From an uncultured bacterium (lineage in GTDB: Bacteria; Bacteroidota; Bacteroidia; Bacteroidales; Bacteroidaceae): DNA of 64,000 nucleotides. Positions 1 through 8,077 of the stretch are shown in pieces. The position numbers were made by a program, and so were the translations under genes. Position 1 is the first letter of the stretch. Each line of letters opens with the position of its first letter. The notes under the pieces were generated by a model. It ran no database searches and was not told the DNA's origin. It was given only the letters and a program-made list of their open reading frames with translations. Location of the stretch: contig CAJMPR010000010.1 in the NCBI GenBank assembly GCA_905215345.1, positions 62,001 through 126,000 on the forward strand, in the 5' to 3' direction.

Positions 1-17
1 TTTCCAAAATACATTTA

Positions 18-42
18 TTCTCTTACTTACAAGGTAAGAGAA
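18..42 (+). repeat. Left inverted repeat of invertible promoter segment
   Basis: A 25-bp sequence whose exact reverse complement lies at 321-345. It is built as a 9-bp arm (TTCTCTTAC), a 7-bp asymmetric core (TTACAAG) and the complementary 9-bp arm (GTAAGAGAA). Dyad arms around a non-palindromic core are the usual form of a site-specific recombinase crossover site. No recombinase gene lies in the window. Confidence 0.85.
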
Positions 43-320
43 GATTTTTTAATGGCAGCAAAGGTATAAAAAATATTACCAATATAAACAAATAAATTAT
101 TTCTTTTTTATATTCTATATATAACACAAAGAGATATAAAAAGGCATAAACACAATTAATAAATTATAAATACTTACATTTATAGCTTTTTCAAATTGCT
201 ATCTTTTTTAATTAATTCACAATTAAACTATAAGAGTAAAAGTCTATAAGTGTATAGTTTAAGGATATATTAAAGGCTTCTTCACCCATAATTACCACTA
301 CTTTAAATACTATACATTTA
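43..320 (-). promoter_or_regulatory. Invertible promoter segment, shown in the OFF orientation
   Basis: This AT-rich 278-bp segment lies between two perfect 25-bp inverted repeats. It carries a Bacteroides-type -7 box on the minus strand (CAAAGGTA at 59-66, reading TACCTTTG) with a possible -33 TTTG (CAAA at 89-92, a slightly long 22-bp spacer). The promoter points left, away from the polysaccharide genes that start at 422. I found no TAnnTTTG box facing right between 1 and 421. Inversion would place the promoter next to the right repeat, reading into the operon. This matches the known phase-variable capsule promoters of Bacteroides. That it works this way here is inference. Confidence 0.75.
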
Positions 321-345
321 TTCTCTTACCTTGTAAGTAAGAGAA
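321..345 (+). repeat. Right inverted repeat of invertible promoter segment
   Basis: Arm TTCTCTTAC, core CTTGTAA, arm GTAAGAGAA. It is the perfect reverse complement of 18-42. It sits 77 bp before the first polysaccharide gene, so a promoter inverted next to it would read straight into that gene. Confidence 0.85.
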
Positions 346-421
346 CATACAAACATAACAACAAACAGCATTGCCGCTACGCTCCTTTATTCCACGAGAA
401 TAATCTGAGTGTTAGTTATTT

Positions 422-1834
422 ATGACGAACATGAAGCAAGTATTGAGATTCAATAAGGTCATCAAATTCATCATCATTACAGGTGACTTATATCTGCTGA
501 ATACGATTTTCATTGCATTGTATTATGCGATGGATGAGTATATGCTTGGCAGTATATTCGCCAACTCCCTACCTCAATTATTAGTATTATCAAATCTTGT
601 CTATATTATCTGTAACTATTCCAAAGGTGTTATTTCACATCAACGAATCGTTCGTCCTGAACGTATTATAGTATGTGCCTTTCGCAATACCTTTCTACAC
701 TCAGTGGTATTTATCAGTTTGGTCGGTCTTGCAAACTTCGGAATGCCTTCCGCACGTTTTTTCACTATTTACTATGCTATCTTCTTAGCTTGTCTTATAA
801 TATACAGACTTACCTGTAGGTATATCATTAAAATATATCGTCGTACCGGAGGAAATTCGCGTACGGTAATAATGATTGGAGATGGCGAAAACATGGTTGA
901 ACTTCATCACGAAATGACCAGTGATCCGACATCAGGATTTCATGTTATAGGTTACTTCTCCGATGCTCTTTCCACACACTATCCGAAGCAGGTTCCATAT
1001 TTAGGAAATACCAGCGAAGCTCTATTCTATTTAAGCCACAACGGAATAGAACATGTATATTGCGGACTTCCTTCATCCCAGAGCGCCACTATTCTTCCCA
1101 TTATTAACTATTGTGAGAATAACCTGATACGTTTCTATAGCGTACCCAATGTACGTAGTTATTTAAAACGACGCATGCACCTTGAAATGATGGGTAGTGT
1201 ACCAATCTTATATATCCGTCGAGAACCACTTGCCCAAGCCGAGAACCGTTTGCTTAAGCGCCTGTTTGATATCGTCTTTTCACTACTCTTTTTATGTACA
1301 CTCTTTCCTATAATATATATACTGATAGGAATAGCCATAAAAACGAGTTCTCCCGGACCTATATTTTTCAAGCAAAAGCGCAGCGGGAAAGACGGAAAAG
1401 AGTTCTGGTGTTACAAGTTTCGCTCCATGCGCGTCAATAAAGACAGTGATAAATTGCAGGCCACCAAAAACGATCCGCGCAAAACGCGCTTGGGGAATTT
1501 CCTGCGTAAAAGTAACATTGATGAGCTCCCTCAATTTATCAATGTTTTGCTGGGCGATATGTCCGTCGTCGGTCCCCGTCCACACATGCTGAAACACACA
1601 GAGGAGTATTCCGCACTGATTGACAAGTACATGGTACGCCACCTCGTAAAACCAGGTGTCACCGGATGGGCCCAAATCAATGGTTTTCGTGGGGAGACCA
1701 AAGAATTATGGCAGATGGAAGGACGTGTGGAACGTGATATCTGGTATTTGGAACACTGGACTTTTATACTCGATATTTACATTATCTACAAAACAGTAAA
1801 AAATGTAATAAAAGGAGAAAAAGAAGCGTATTAA
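422..1834 (+). CDS. Undecaprenyl-phosphate glycosyl-1-phosphate transferase (WcaJ/WbaP-like)
   Basis: Predicted to start each polysaccharide repeat unit by moving a sugar-1-phosphate from a nucleotide sugar onto undecaprenyl phosphate at the inner membrane. The 470-residue protein has about four N-terminal membrane helices, a central Rossmann-like domain (about 145-260), one more membrane segment (about 281-305) and the bacterial sugar transferase domain. Family motifs are clear: SPGPIFFKQ near 310, ELPQFINVLLGDMSVVGPRP near 368-387 and KPGVTGWAQINGF near 409. Length is normal for the family. A second ATG lies 9 bp downstream. It is the first gene after the invertible promoter, so its expression should follow the switch. 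The sugar transferred (glucose or galactose type) cannot be read from sequence. Confidence 0.93.
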   Translation: MTNMKQVLRFNKVIKFIIITGDLYLLNTIFIALYYAMDEYMLGSIFANSLPQLLVLSNLVYIICNYSKGVISHQRIVRPERIIVCAFRNTFLHSVVFISLVGLANFGMPSARFFTIYYAIFLACLIIYRLTCRYIIKIYRRTGGNSRTVIMIGDGENMVELHHEMTSDPTSGFHVIGYFSDALSTHYPKQVPYLGNTSEALFYLSHNGIEHVYCGLPSSQSATILPIINYCENNLIRFYSVPNVRSYLKRRMHLEMMGSVPILYIRREPLAQAENRLLKRLFDIVFSLLFLCTLFPIIYILIGIAIKTSSPGPIFFKQKRSGKDGKEFWCYKFRSMRVNKDSDKLQATKNDPRKTRLGNFLRKSNIDELPQFINVLLGDMSVVGPRPHMLKHTEEYSALIDKYMVRHLVKPGVTGWAQINGFRGETKELWQMEGRVERDIWYLEHWTFILDIYIIYKTVKNVIKGEKEAY

Positions 1835-1882
1835 GCAATTGATAATTGAAGATTGATAATTTAAATTCATATTTAAAACAAC

Positions 1883-2689
1883 GTGAGAAAGAAGAGTTTA
1901 ATAATTTTATTATTGCCGCTAATACTTGCAGGTTGCCAAAGCTACAAAAAAGTACCTTATCTGCAAGATGCAATACAACCATCAGCGGCATCCGACACAA
2001 ACACCCCAAACATGGCCTTATACGATGCACGTATTATGCCCAAAGACCTGCTTACCATTGTTGTCAGTTGTCCCGAAGAACCGGAACTGGCCGAACCGTT
2101 TAATCTGACGGTAGCCACCCCCATCAGTACAGGTAATAACCGGAGCCTAACTACGCAGCCCGTTTTACAACAATACCTTGTAGACAATGAAGGTAATATA
2201 GACTTCCCCGTCCTTGGCAATATCCACTTAGGAGGACTCACTAAAGGAGAAGCCGAACAACTGATAAAGGAAAAACTCAAGTCACAGTTCCGTGAAAACC
2301 CCATTGTCACTGTACGCATGGTTAATTATAAGATTTCGGTCATCGGTGAAGTAACCCGTCCGGGCACTTTCACCATCTCCAATGAAAAGGTAAATCTCTT
2401 TGAAGCGCTTGCCATGGCAGGTGATATGACAATCTATGGTATTCGTGACAACGTAAAGTTGATACGGGAAGACAGTAATGGAAAACGGGAAATCATCAAA
2501 CTCGATCTGAACGATCAAGATATACTGCAATCTCCTTATTATTACCTGCAGCAAAACGATATTTTATATATCACTCCCAATAAGACAAAAGCCAAAACGT
2601 CCAATATCAGCAGCAGTACTACCATTTGGTTCTCCGTTGTCGGTTCGCTTGTATCATTGGCCAGCCTTATCATCGCCATTACCAAATAG
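1883..2689 (+). CDS. Polysaccharide export outer-membrane lipoprotein (Wza-like)
   Basis: Outer-membrane channel lipoprotein for capsule or exopolysaccharide export. The start is a GTG. The signal peptide ends in the lipobox LAGC with lipidated Cys at residue 18. A polysaccharide export domain (about 45-135) is followed by an SLBB-type domain (ISVIGEVTRPGTF and onward). The C-terminus is one hydrophobic helix (about 245-265), as expected for the Wza alpha-helical pore through the outer membrane. At 268 residues it is shorter than E. coli Wza and typical of Bacteroides homologues, which have fewer SLBB repeats. It lies 48 bp after the initiating transferase and just before the Wzc-like kinase. 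Confidence 0.92.
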   Translation: MRKKSLIILLLPLILAGCQSYKKVPYLQDAIQPSAASDTNTPNMALYDARIMPKDLLTIVVSCPEEPELAEPFNLTVATPISTGNNRSLTTQPVLQQYLVDNEGNIDFPVLGNIHLGGLTKGEAEQLIKEKLKSQFRENPIVTVRMVNYKISVIGEVTRPGTFTISNEKVNLFEALAMAGDMTIYGIRDNVKLIREDSNGKREIIKLDLNDQDILQSPYYYLQQNDILYITPNKTKAKTSNISSSTTIWFSVVGSLVSLASLIIAITK

Positions 2690-2733
2690 TTAATATCTAA
2701 TATTTGATAATTAATATTTAACATTCAATCAAC

Positions 2734-5148
2734 GTGAAAGAAGCACTTTACGACGACATATTCGAAGAAAAAGAAGAAAAAACAGACTACCGCACTATCT
2801 TGTTCAGATATATCATACGCTGGCCTTGGTTCGTGGCATCAATACTTGTATGCCTGTTCTCAGCATGGATTTATTTACGGTATACGACTCCGGTCTATAA
2901 TATCAGCGCCTCTATCATCATCAAAGATGAGAAAAAAGGAGGAAATGCCGGTAGTGACCTCACTGCTTTCGAAGATTTAGGTATCCTGAGCTCTTCCAAA
3001 AATATCGATAATGAAATAGAAGTTTTACGCAGTAAATCACTAATCAAAGATGTCATCAGTGAATTAGGGCTTTATAGCAACTATTTCGCGAAAGGAAATA
3101 TTAACGACATAGAGCTTTATAATTCATCCCCCGTATTGGTTAAGTTTTCACCGGAAGACGCCGAACATCTGACCTCCCCCATCATTCTGACACTTAACTA
3201 TCAGATTAATGGTACAATAGATATTTCAGGTATTATCAATGGCAGGAGTATCAACAAGCATTTCACCGAACTACCCGCTATCATTCCAACTGAACTAGGA
3301 ACAATCACGCTCCTGTTAAATTCTCGAAAACTCATTAATGATAGCGGAAGTATCGAGGTCATTATACAAAAGCCACTTACAGTTGCTAAAAGTTATCTTG
3401 CCGCTCTATCCATCGAGCCTACCAGTAAGACGACATCCGTAGCCACCATATCATTAAAAAACACCAATAAGCAGCGAGGCGAAGACTTCATCAACAAACT
3501 GATGGAAATATATAATCGGGATGCCAACAATGACAAAAATCAAGTGGCTGAGAATACTGCCCGCTTTATTAACGAACGTATCTCCATCATCAATCAAGAA
3601 CTGGGTACCACCGAGCAAGCACTAGAAAGCTTCAAGCGCGAAGCCGGACTTACCAATATCAGTAACGATGCCCAACTTGCCGTATCTGAAAAATCCGCAT
3701 ACGAAAAGCGTTGTGTAGAGAACGGAACGCAACTCAATCTTGTGGATTACCTTTCTGACTATCTCAATGAACCCAAGAACATTAATAGCGTACTTCCTGT
3801 CAATGTAGGACTGAATGACGCAGCACTTACCGCGCTTATTAATCATTACAATTCACTTATACTGGAACGTGAACGACTTCTTCATACTTCTTCCGAAGCC
3901 AACCCTGTCATTCAGCGTTTAAGTAACGATATCAGCAACATGCGTGTTAACATTGCCACCACTATTGCCAGCGTGCGCAAAGGACTGCTCATTACCAAGG
4001 CCGACCTAGACCGCCAGGCCAATAAGTTTGCCGGACGGATCAGCAATGTTCCTAATCAAGAGCGTCACTTTATCAGTATTCAGCGCCAACAAGAAATCAA
4101 GGCGGGTCTTTACTTGATGTTACTCCAAAAGCGTGAAGAAAACAATATCACCTTGGCAGCCACTACAAATAATGCAAAAATCATAGATGACGCGCTTGCA
4201 GACGATGCTCCCGTATCCCCAAAAAGAAAGATGATTTTTCTTATAGCTTTTACTTTCGGTATCTTCATACCGGTAGCTATCATTTATCTGCAAAATCTAC
4301 TCAGCTTCCGCATCGAGGGACGGGCAGATGTAGAGAAACTAACTACCGTTCCCATCATCGGCGATATTCCATTGACCGGAGCCGATAATGAAAAGATGCA
4401 ATCTATTGTAGTCCATGAAAACGATAACGGTGTCATGGCGGAAACTTTCCGTAGTCTGCGTACCAACTTACTCTTTATGCTGGACGGTCCGGACAAAAAA
4501 GTAATTCTTATCACTTCCACCATTAGCAGTGAAGGTAAAACGTTCATAGCTACCAATCTTGCTATCAGCCTTGCCTTATTAGGTAAAAAGGTTATTATTG
4601 TCGGATTGGATATTCGTAAGCCCGGTCTGAACAAGGCATTCCAAGTATCTGCCAAAGGACATGGAATCACACAATATCTGGCATCCCCCCAGACCACTGA
4701 CCTTCGTTCACTGATAAAGCTTTCAGGTGTTACTGACAATCTCAGTCTGTTAACCGGTGGAACCATCCCTCCAAATCCCACAGAGTTGCTGGCGCGCCAA
4801 TCGCTGGACGACGCTATCAATTTCTTAAGGAGAGAATACGACTACGTCATACTTGACTCCGCCCCTATCGGTATGGTCACCGACACACAACTTATCGCCC
4901 GCGTTGCAGATGCCACCATTTATATCTGTCGTGCAGATTATACACATAAAAATGACTATCAGATGATCAACGAGTTACAGGAGCACAAACGTCTGCCACA
5001 ACTCTGCACAGTCATCAATGGGCTGGATATGACAAAGAAGAAATATGGCTATTATTACGGCTATGGAAAATATGGCAAGTATTATGGCTATGGAAAAAAA
5101 TACGGCTATGGTTATGGTTATGGCAAGACACTTGACCAGAAATTATAG
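2734..5148 (+). CDS. Polysaccharide co-polymerase / BY-kinase (Wzc-like)
   Basis: Inner-membrane chain-length and export regulator with a cytosolic tyrosine autokinase. The start is a GTG. Order of parts: membrane helix 1 (about 30-52), Wzz and GNVR-type periplasmic coiled-coil region, membrane helix 2 (about 495-515), then a P-loop kinase with Walker A (SSEGKT near 598-603), Walker A' (VIIVGLDIRKPGL near 620) and Walker B-like VILDSAP. The last 30 or so residues are a YGYGK-type tail with more than a dozen tyrosines, the expected autophosphorylation cluster. The tail is encoded by near-identical short repeats (5041-5127). Full length for the family (804 residues). Confidence 0.94.
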   Translation: MKEALYDDIFEEKEEKTDYRTILFRYIIRWPWFVASILVCLFSAWIYLRYTTPVYNISASIIIKDEKKGGNAGSDLTAFEDLGILSSSKNIDNEIEVLRSKSLIKDVISELGLYSNYFAKGNINDIELYNSSPVLVKFSPEDAEHLTSPIILTLNYQINGTIDISGIINGRSINKHFTELPAIIPTELGTITLLLNSRKLINDSGSIEVIIQKPLTVAKSYLAALSIEPTSKTTSVATISLKNTNKQRGEDFINKLMEIYNRDANNDKNQVAENTARFINERISIINQELGTTEQALESFKREAGLTNISNDAQLAVSEKSAYEKRCVENGTQLNLVDYLSDYLNEPKNINSVLPVNVGLNDAALTALINHYNSLILERERLLHTSSEANPVIQRLSNDISNMRVNIATTIASVRKGLLITKADLDRQANKFAGRISNVPNQERHFISIQRQQEIKAGLYLMLLQKREENNITLAATTNNAKIIDDALADDAPVSPKRKMIFLIAFTFGIFIPVAIIYLQNLLSFRIEGRADVEKLTTVPIIGDIPLTGADNEKMQSIVVHENDNGVMAETFRSLRTNLLFMLDGPDKKVILITSTISSEGKTFIATNLAISLALLGKKVIIVGLDIRKPGLNKAFQVSAKGHGITQYLASPQTTDLRSLIKLSGVTDNLSLLTGGTIPPNPTELLARQSLDDAINFLRREYDYVILDSAPIGMVTDTQLIARVADATIYICRADYTHKNDYQMINELQEHKRLPQLCTVINGLDMTKKKYGYYYGYGKYGKYYGYGKKYGYGYGYGKTLDQKL

Positions 5149-5160
5149 TTCGATACCCCA

Positions 5161-5227
5161 TAAGTCCGGGAAAATATATACTCGTATATATTAACATCGC
5201 TGTTACTTCCGGACTTATTTTTTGTTT
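5161..5227 (+). terminator. Compound intrinsic terminator after wzc
   Basis: The outer stem TAAGTCCGG (5161-5169) pairs perfectly with CCGGACTTA (5209-5217) and is followed by a T-rich tract. A second perfect 8-bp stem lies inside the loop (AATATATA 5173-5180, loop CTCG, TATATATT 5185-5192). This is a strong terminator between the export genes and upxY. Confidence 0.75.
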
Positions 5228-5234
5228 GTTTGCT

Positions 5235-5277
5235 GTATGCTTCCGGCGACAGAGCGCTGTCGTCGGGGCATACTTTT
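5235..5277 (+). promoter_or_regulatory. Long leader hairpin upstream of upxY
   Basis: 5235-5252 pairs with 5257-5273 in a stem of about 17 bp with one bulge and two G-T pairs (inner stem CGACAG / CTGTCG, loop AGCG). TTTT follows directly. It may be a second terminator or an attenuator. It ends 30 bp before the chosen upxY start. Confidence 0.6.
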
Positions 5278-5306
5278 CAAAAGTCAAAATCAGGATAAAC
5301 CAACAG

Positions 5307-5867
5307 ATGTACACAAAAACAAATATATATACCACTACTCCCCAATTGGTGGGAGACTCCACTCCACGCCGGTGGTTGGTAGCCTACGTACAGTCTTGCC
5401 TCGAAAAGAAGACTGCTCAGCGGTTATCAGCCATGGGGATCGAGTATTTCCTGCCGGTTCAAAGCGAGATTCGTCAATGGAGTGACCGCCGCAAACGGAT
5501 TGACCGTCTGGTAATTCCCATGATGATTTTTGTACATGTCACCCCTCAGGAACAGTATCTTCCACTCACACTGCAAGCTATCAGCCGCTATATGGTGCTG
5601 CGTGGCGAAAGTACACCTACCATTATTCCCGAAGAACAGATGGAACGCTTTCGTTTCATGCTTGACTATAGCCCCGAAACAGTAGAAATATGTAATACCC
5701 CCCTTGCCATCGGTGACAAAATAAAAGTCATAAAAGGGCCCTTATCCGGATTAGAAGGGGAACTTATTACAATAAACGAAAAAAGTAAAATTGTTGTACG
5801 TATAAACATGTTAGGTTGCGTACATGCGAATATGCCAACAGGCTTTGTCGAGCAAATATTAGAATAA
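5307..5867 (+). CDS. UpxY-type NusG-like transcription antiterminator
   Basis: NusG/RfaH-related factor expected to bind RNA polymerase and suppress early termination within its own polysaccharide operon. From ATG 5307 the protein has 186 residues, usual for UpxY. It has an N-terminal NGN domain (RRWLVAYVQSCLEKKTAQ, then IPMMIFVHVT) and a C-terminal KOW region (GDKIKVIKGPLSGLEGELI). The frame is open further upstream (ATG 5226), but that would place the 5235-5273 hairpin inside the gene and add residues not typical of the family. The location is odd: in characterised B. fragilis loci upxY is the first gene and is followed by upxZ. Here it follows wcaJ-wza-wzc behind a terminator, and no upxZ is seen. 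Confidence 0.88.
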   Translation: MYTKTNIYTTTPQLVGDSTPRRWLVAYVQSCLEKKTAQRLSAMGIEYFLPVQSEIRQWSDRRKRIDRLVIPMMIFVHVTPQEQYLPLTLQAISRYMVLRGESTPTIIPEEQMERFRFMLDYSPETVEICNTPLAIGDKIKVIKGPLSGLEGELITINEKSKIVVRINMLGCVHANMPTGFVEQILE

Positions 5868-5919
5868 TTAGCGGTCTATAATTAACGATTAACAGTTACA
5901 CCTATTATTCTATGCAAAA

Positions 5920-6032
5920 GAAGTTAACTTATTATCTTAAATGAAGTTAACTAATTAGATATAATAAAGTTAACCAACTATTCAGTATGAAGTTTACTTT
6001 CTGTAGATACGATGTTAACTTTTCATTTCCCA
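5920..6032 (+). repeat. GTTAAC tandem array A (five units)
   Basis: Five degenerate copies of a unit beginning GAAGTTAACT start at 5920, 5943, 5966, 5989 and 6011, giving spacings of 23, 23, 23 and 22 bp. The fourth copy has GTTTAC in place of GTTAAC. The AAGTTAACT core is palindromic. Array B (52338-52450) has the same unit number and spacings. The array lies 53 bp after upxY and 80 bp before a canonical promoter. Confidence 0.85.
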
Positions 6033-6111
6033 TCTTCTTATATACTTATGTATTAAAACTCTATTCTTTATTCTGAAGCCACAAAAAATAATAAAATTTC
6101 ATTGCAAAATA

Positions 6112-6143
6112 TTTGGCATTCTGCCACTATATCCGTAATTTTG
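6112..6143 (+). promoter_or_regulatory. Candidate promoter for the biosynthesis cassette
   Basis: A -33 TTTG (6112-6115) and -7 TAATTTTG (6136-6143) are separated by 20 bp, matching the Bacteroides sigma factor consensus. Transcription would begin near 6150 and leave a leader of roughly 390 nt before wzx. A second -7-like box without a good -33 lies at 6486-6493 (TATCTTTG). Confidence 0.55.
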
Positions 6144-6400
6144 CAACGCATTTATCAATCATCAAAATGATTCGTTGATTCCAGTTCTGGGAGAGGCGAG
6201 AGCGTAGCGTATCCCGAATGTAGCACCACAAGTACATAATAAATTCATTACGCAGTTGTTTCAAACAAAACATGCAGGTTGTGAAAAATCTATCTATAAG
6301 AAATAGGCTATCAACAGCACATCCTTGATTTGCTCTATAAAAAATTGTAAAATGCAAAAATTTCGTCCCATTAAATATATCGCAAATATTTTACTAAAAC

Positions 6401-6446
6401 TAATACCCAATGAAACGGATTATATGCACTTCTTCAATGGGTATTA
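6401..6446 (+). promoter_or_regulatory. Hairpin in the wzx leader
   Basis: TAATACCCAATGAA (6401-6414) pairs with TTCAATGGGTATTA (6433-6446) with one mismatch and an 18-nt loop. No T-run follows, so it is not a standard intrinsic terminator. It may be an RNA structure in the long 5' leader. Nothing else codes between 5868 and 6541. Confidence 0.45.
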
Positions 6447-6541
6447 ATTATTAATCCCCAAAAAATAACTCTAAGTGGTCTATAATATCTTTGTCGATAT
6501 TACAGCATACAGTGAGTACTTACCTTATATTATTAAGCTAA

Positions 6542-8077
6542 ATGGTTTCTACCCCTGAAAATAATAAACGTATTGCCCAAAATACGCTTTTACTCTACGT
6601 ACGAATGCTGTTTATGATGATAATAAGCTTATATACTAGCCGCATCGTACTAAATTTATTGGGAGTAGAAGATTTTGGAATCTATAACGTAGTAGGTGGA
6701 GTAGTAGCGATGTTTTCTGTATTATCAGGTTCATTATCAGCAGCAATTAGTCGTTTTATTACTTATGAATTAGGAATAGGTAACAAAAAGAAACTAAAAA
6801 GTATTTTTTCATCAGCCATTAATATTCAACTATGCATAGGAGTTGTCATCATAATCTTAGCAGAAACCATAGGTATCTGGTTCCTCAACACAAAAATGGA
6901 TATCCCAACTGAACGCATGGTAGCAGCCAATTGGGTCTTACAATTTTCTGTTGCAACCTTTGTCATTAATCTAATTAGTGTTCCTTATAATGCAGCTATC
7001 ATTGCTCACGAAAAGATGTCTGCCTTTGCTTATATATCCATTATAGAAGTCATAGGTAAATTAACTATAGCCTACCTAATTGCGATTTCTCCCATAGACA
7101 AACTTATATTCTATTCTATGTTAATATTTATCGTCGCTTCAATTATTCGTTTGGCTTATGGTATTTATTGCAAACGGAATTTTGAGGAATGTACATATCA
7201 TTACATCTGGGATAAGAATCTGCTGAAACAGATGTTTGTTTTTTCCGGATGGAACTTTATCGGTGCATCAGCTACCGTGCTCCGTGACCAAGGTGGCAAT
7301 ATTGTTATTAACCTATTCTGTGGTCCAACAGTTAATGCTGCTCGTGGCATAGCTTTTCAGGTAAATACAGCAATACAAGGCTTTGTACAGAACTTCATGA
7401 CAGCCTTGAATCCACAAATTACAAAATCTTATGCATCGGGGAATCATGAATATACAATAATGCTAATTTATAAAGGCGCTCGTTTCTCTTTTTATATGTT
7501 ATTGCTACTTTCACTTCCGGTATTAGTAAATACTTCTTTTTTATTAGAGCTTTGGTTGAAATTCGTTCCTCAACACACAGTTCTATTTGTCCAATTAGCA
7601 CTAATTTTTACCATGAGCGAATCTATTTCCGGTCCCCTCATAACAACAATGCTTGCCACGGGAAATATAAGGAATTATCAGATTATAGTAGGAGGACTAA
7701 ATTTAATGAACCTTCCTTTATCATACATGCTATTGAAAACTGGACATAGCCCTGAAACGGTATTTATTATAGCTATAATAATATCACAATGTTGTTTATT
7801 AGCCAGACTTTATATATTAAGAAAAATGATAAAATTGTCTGCTATAGATTATATAAAGAAAGTTATCTTAAATATTCTCATAGTAACTTGCTTATCAGCA
7901 ATACTTCCATTTGCAATGAAGCAAATTATTAGAGTAACACCAGTATCATTTATCTTGATCTCTATTGTATGCATATTTTCAACAGCTTGCATAATATATA
8001 GTGTTGGTTGTTCAAGACATGAGCGACAATATATAAACACTTTCATAAGAAAGCAATTAAACAAAAATGGAAACTAA
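6542..8077 (+). CDS. Lipid-linked oligosaccharide flippase (Wzx-like)
   Basis: Predicted to flip undecaprenyl-linked repeat units across the inner membrane. The 511-residue protein is almost wholly hydrophobic, with about 12-14 membrane helices. It starts with the usual pattern of this family (NTLLLYVRMLFMMIISLYTS, then RIVLNLLGVEDFGIYNVVGG), which marks polysaccharide-type MATE/MVF exporters. It is the first gene of the AT-rich biosynthesis cassette, and the next gene overlaps its end by 11 bp. No soluble domain is added. The substrate cannot be told from sequence. Confidence 0.9.
   Translation: MVSTPENNKRIAQNTLLLYVRMLFMMIISLYTSRIVLNLLGVEDFGIYNVVGGVVAMFSVLSGSLSAAISRFITYELGIGNKKKLKSIFSSAINIQLCIGVVIIILAETIGIWFLNTKMDIPTERMVAANWVLQFSVATFVINLISVPYNAAIIAHEKMSAFAYISIIEVIGKLTIAYLIAISPIDKLIFYSMLIFIVASIIRLAYGIYCKRNFEECTYHYIWDKNLLKQMFVFSGWNFIGASATVLRDQGGNIVINLFCGPTVNAARGIAFQVNTAIQGFVQNFMTALNPQITKSYASGNHEYTIMLIYKGARFSFYMLLLLSLPVLVNTSFLLELWLKFVPQHTVLFVQLALIFTMSESISGPLITTMLATGNIRNYQIIVGGLNLMNLPLSYMLLKTGHSPETVFIIAIIISQCCLLARLYILRKMIKLSAIDYIKKVILNILIVTCLSAILPFAMKQIIRVTPVSFILISIVCIFSTACIIYSVGCSRHERQYINTFIRKQLNKNGN

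Noticed and set aside
375..384. 10-bp match CGCTACGCTC, inverted at 6200-6209 (GAGCGTAGCG), considered as a loading site for UpxY
   Set aside because: Too short, opposite orientation, and no wider similarity around the two places.
5226..5306. Earlier ATG for upxY
   Set aside because: It would make the strong hairpin at 5235-5273 coding and add 27 residues not usual for UpxY.
5920..6032. GTTAAC and GGTAC arrays considered as CRISPR arrays
   Set aside because: Units are 22-23 bp, degenerate, directly adjacent and have no unique spacers or cas genes.
6127..6357. 76-codon minus-strand frame in the gap before wzx
   Set aside because: No family pattern. It overlaps the promoter at 6112-6143 and reads against all neighbours.
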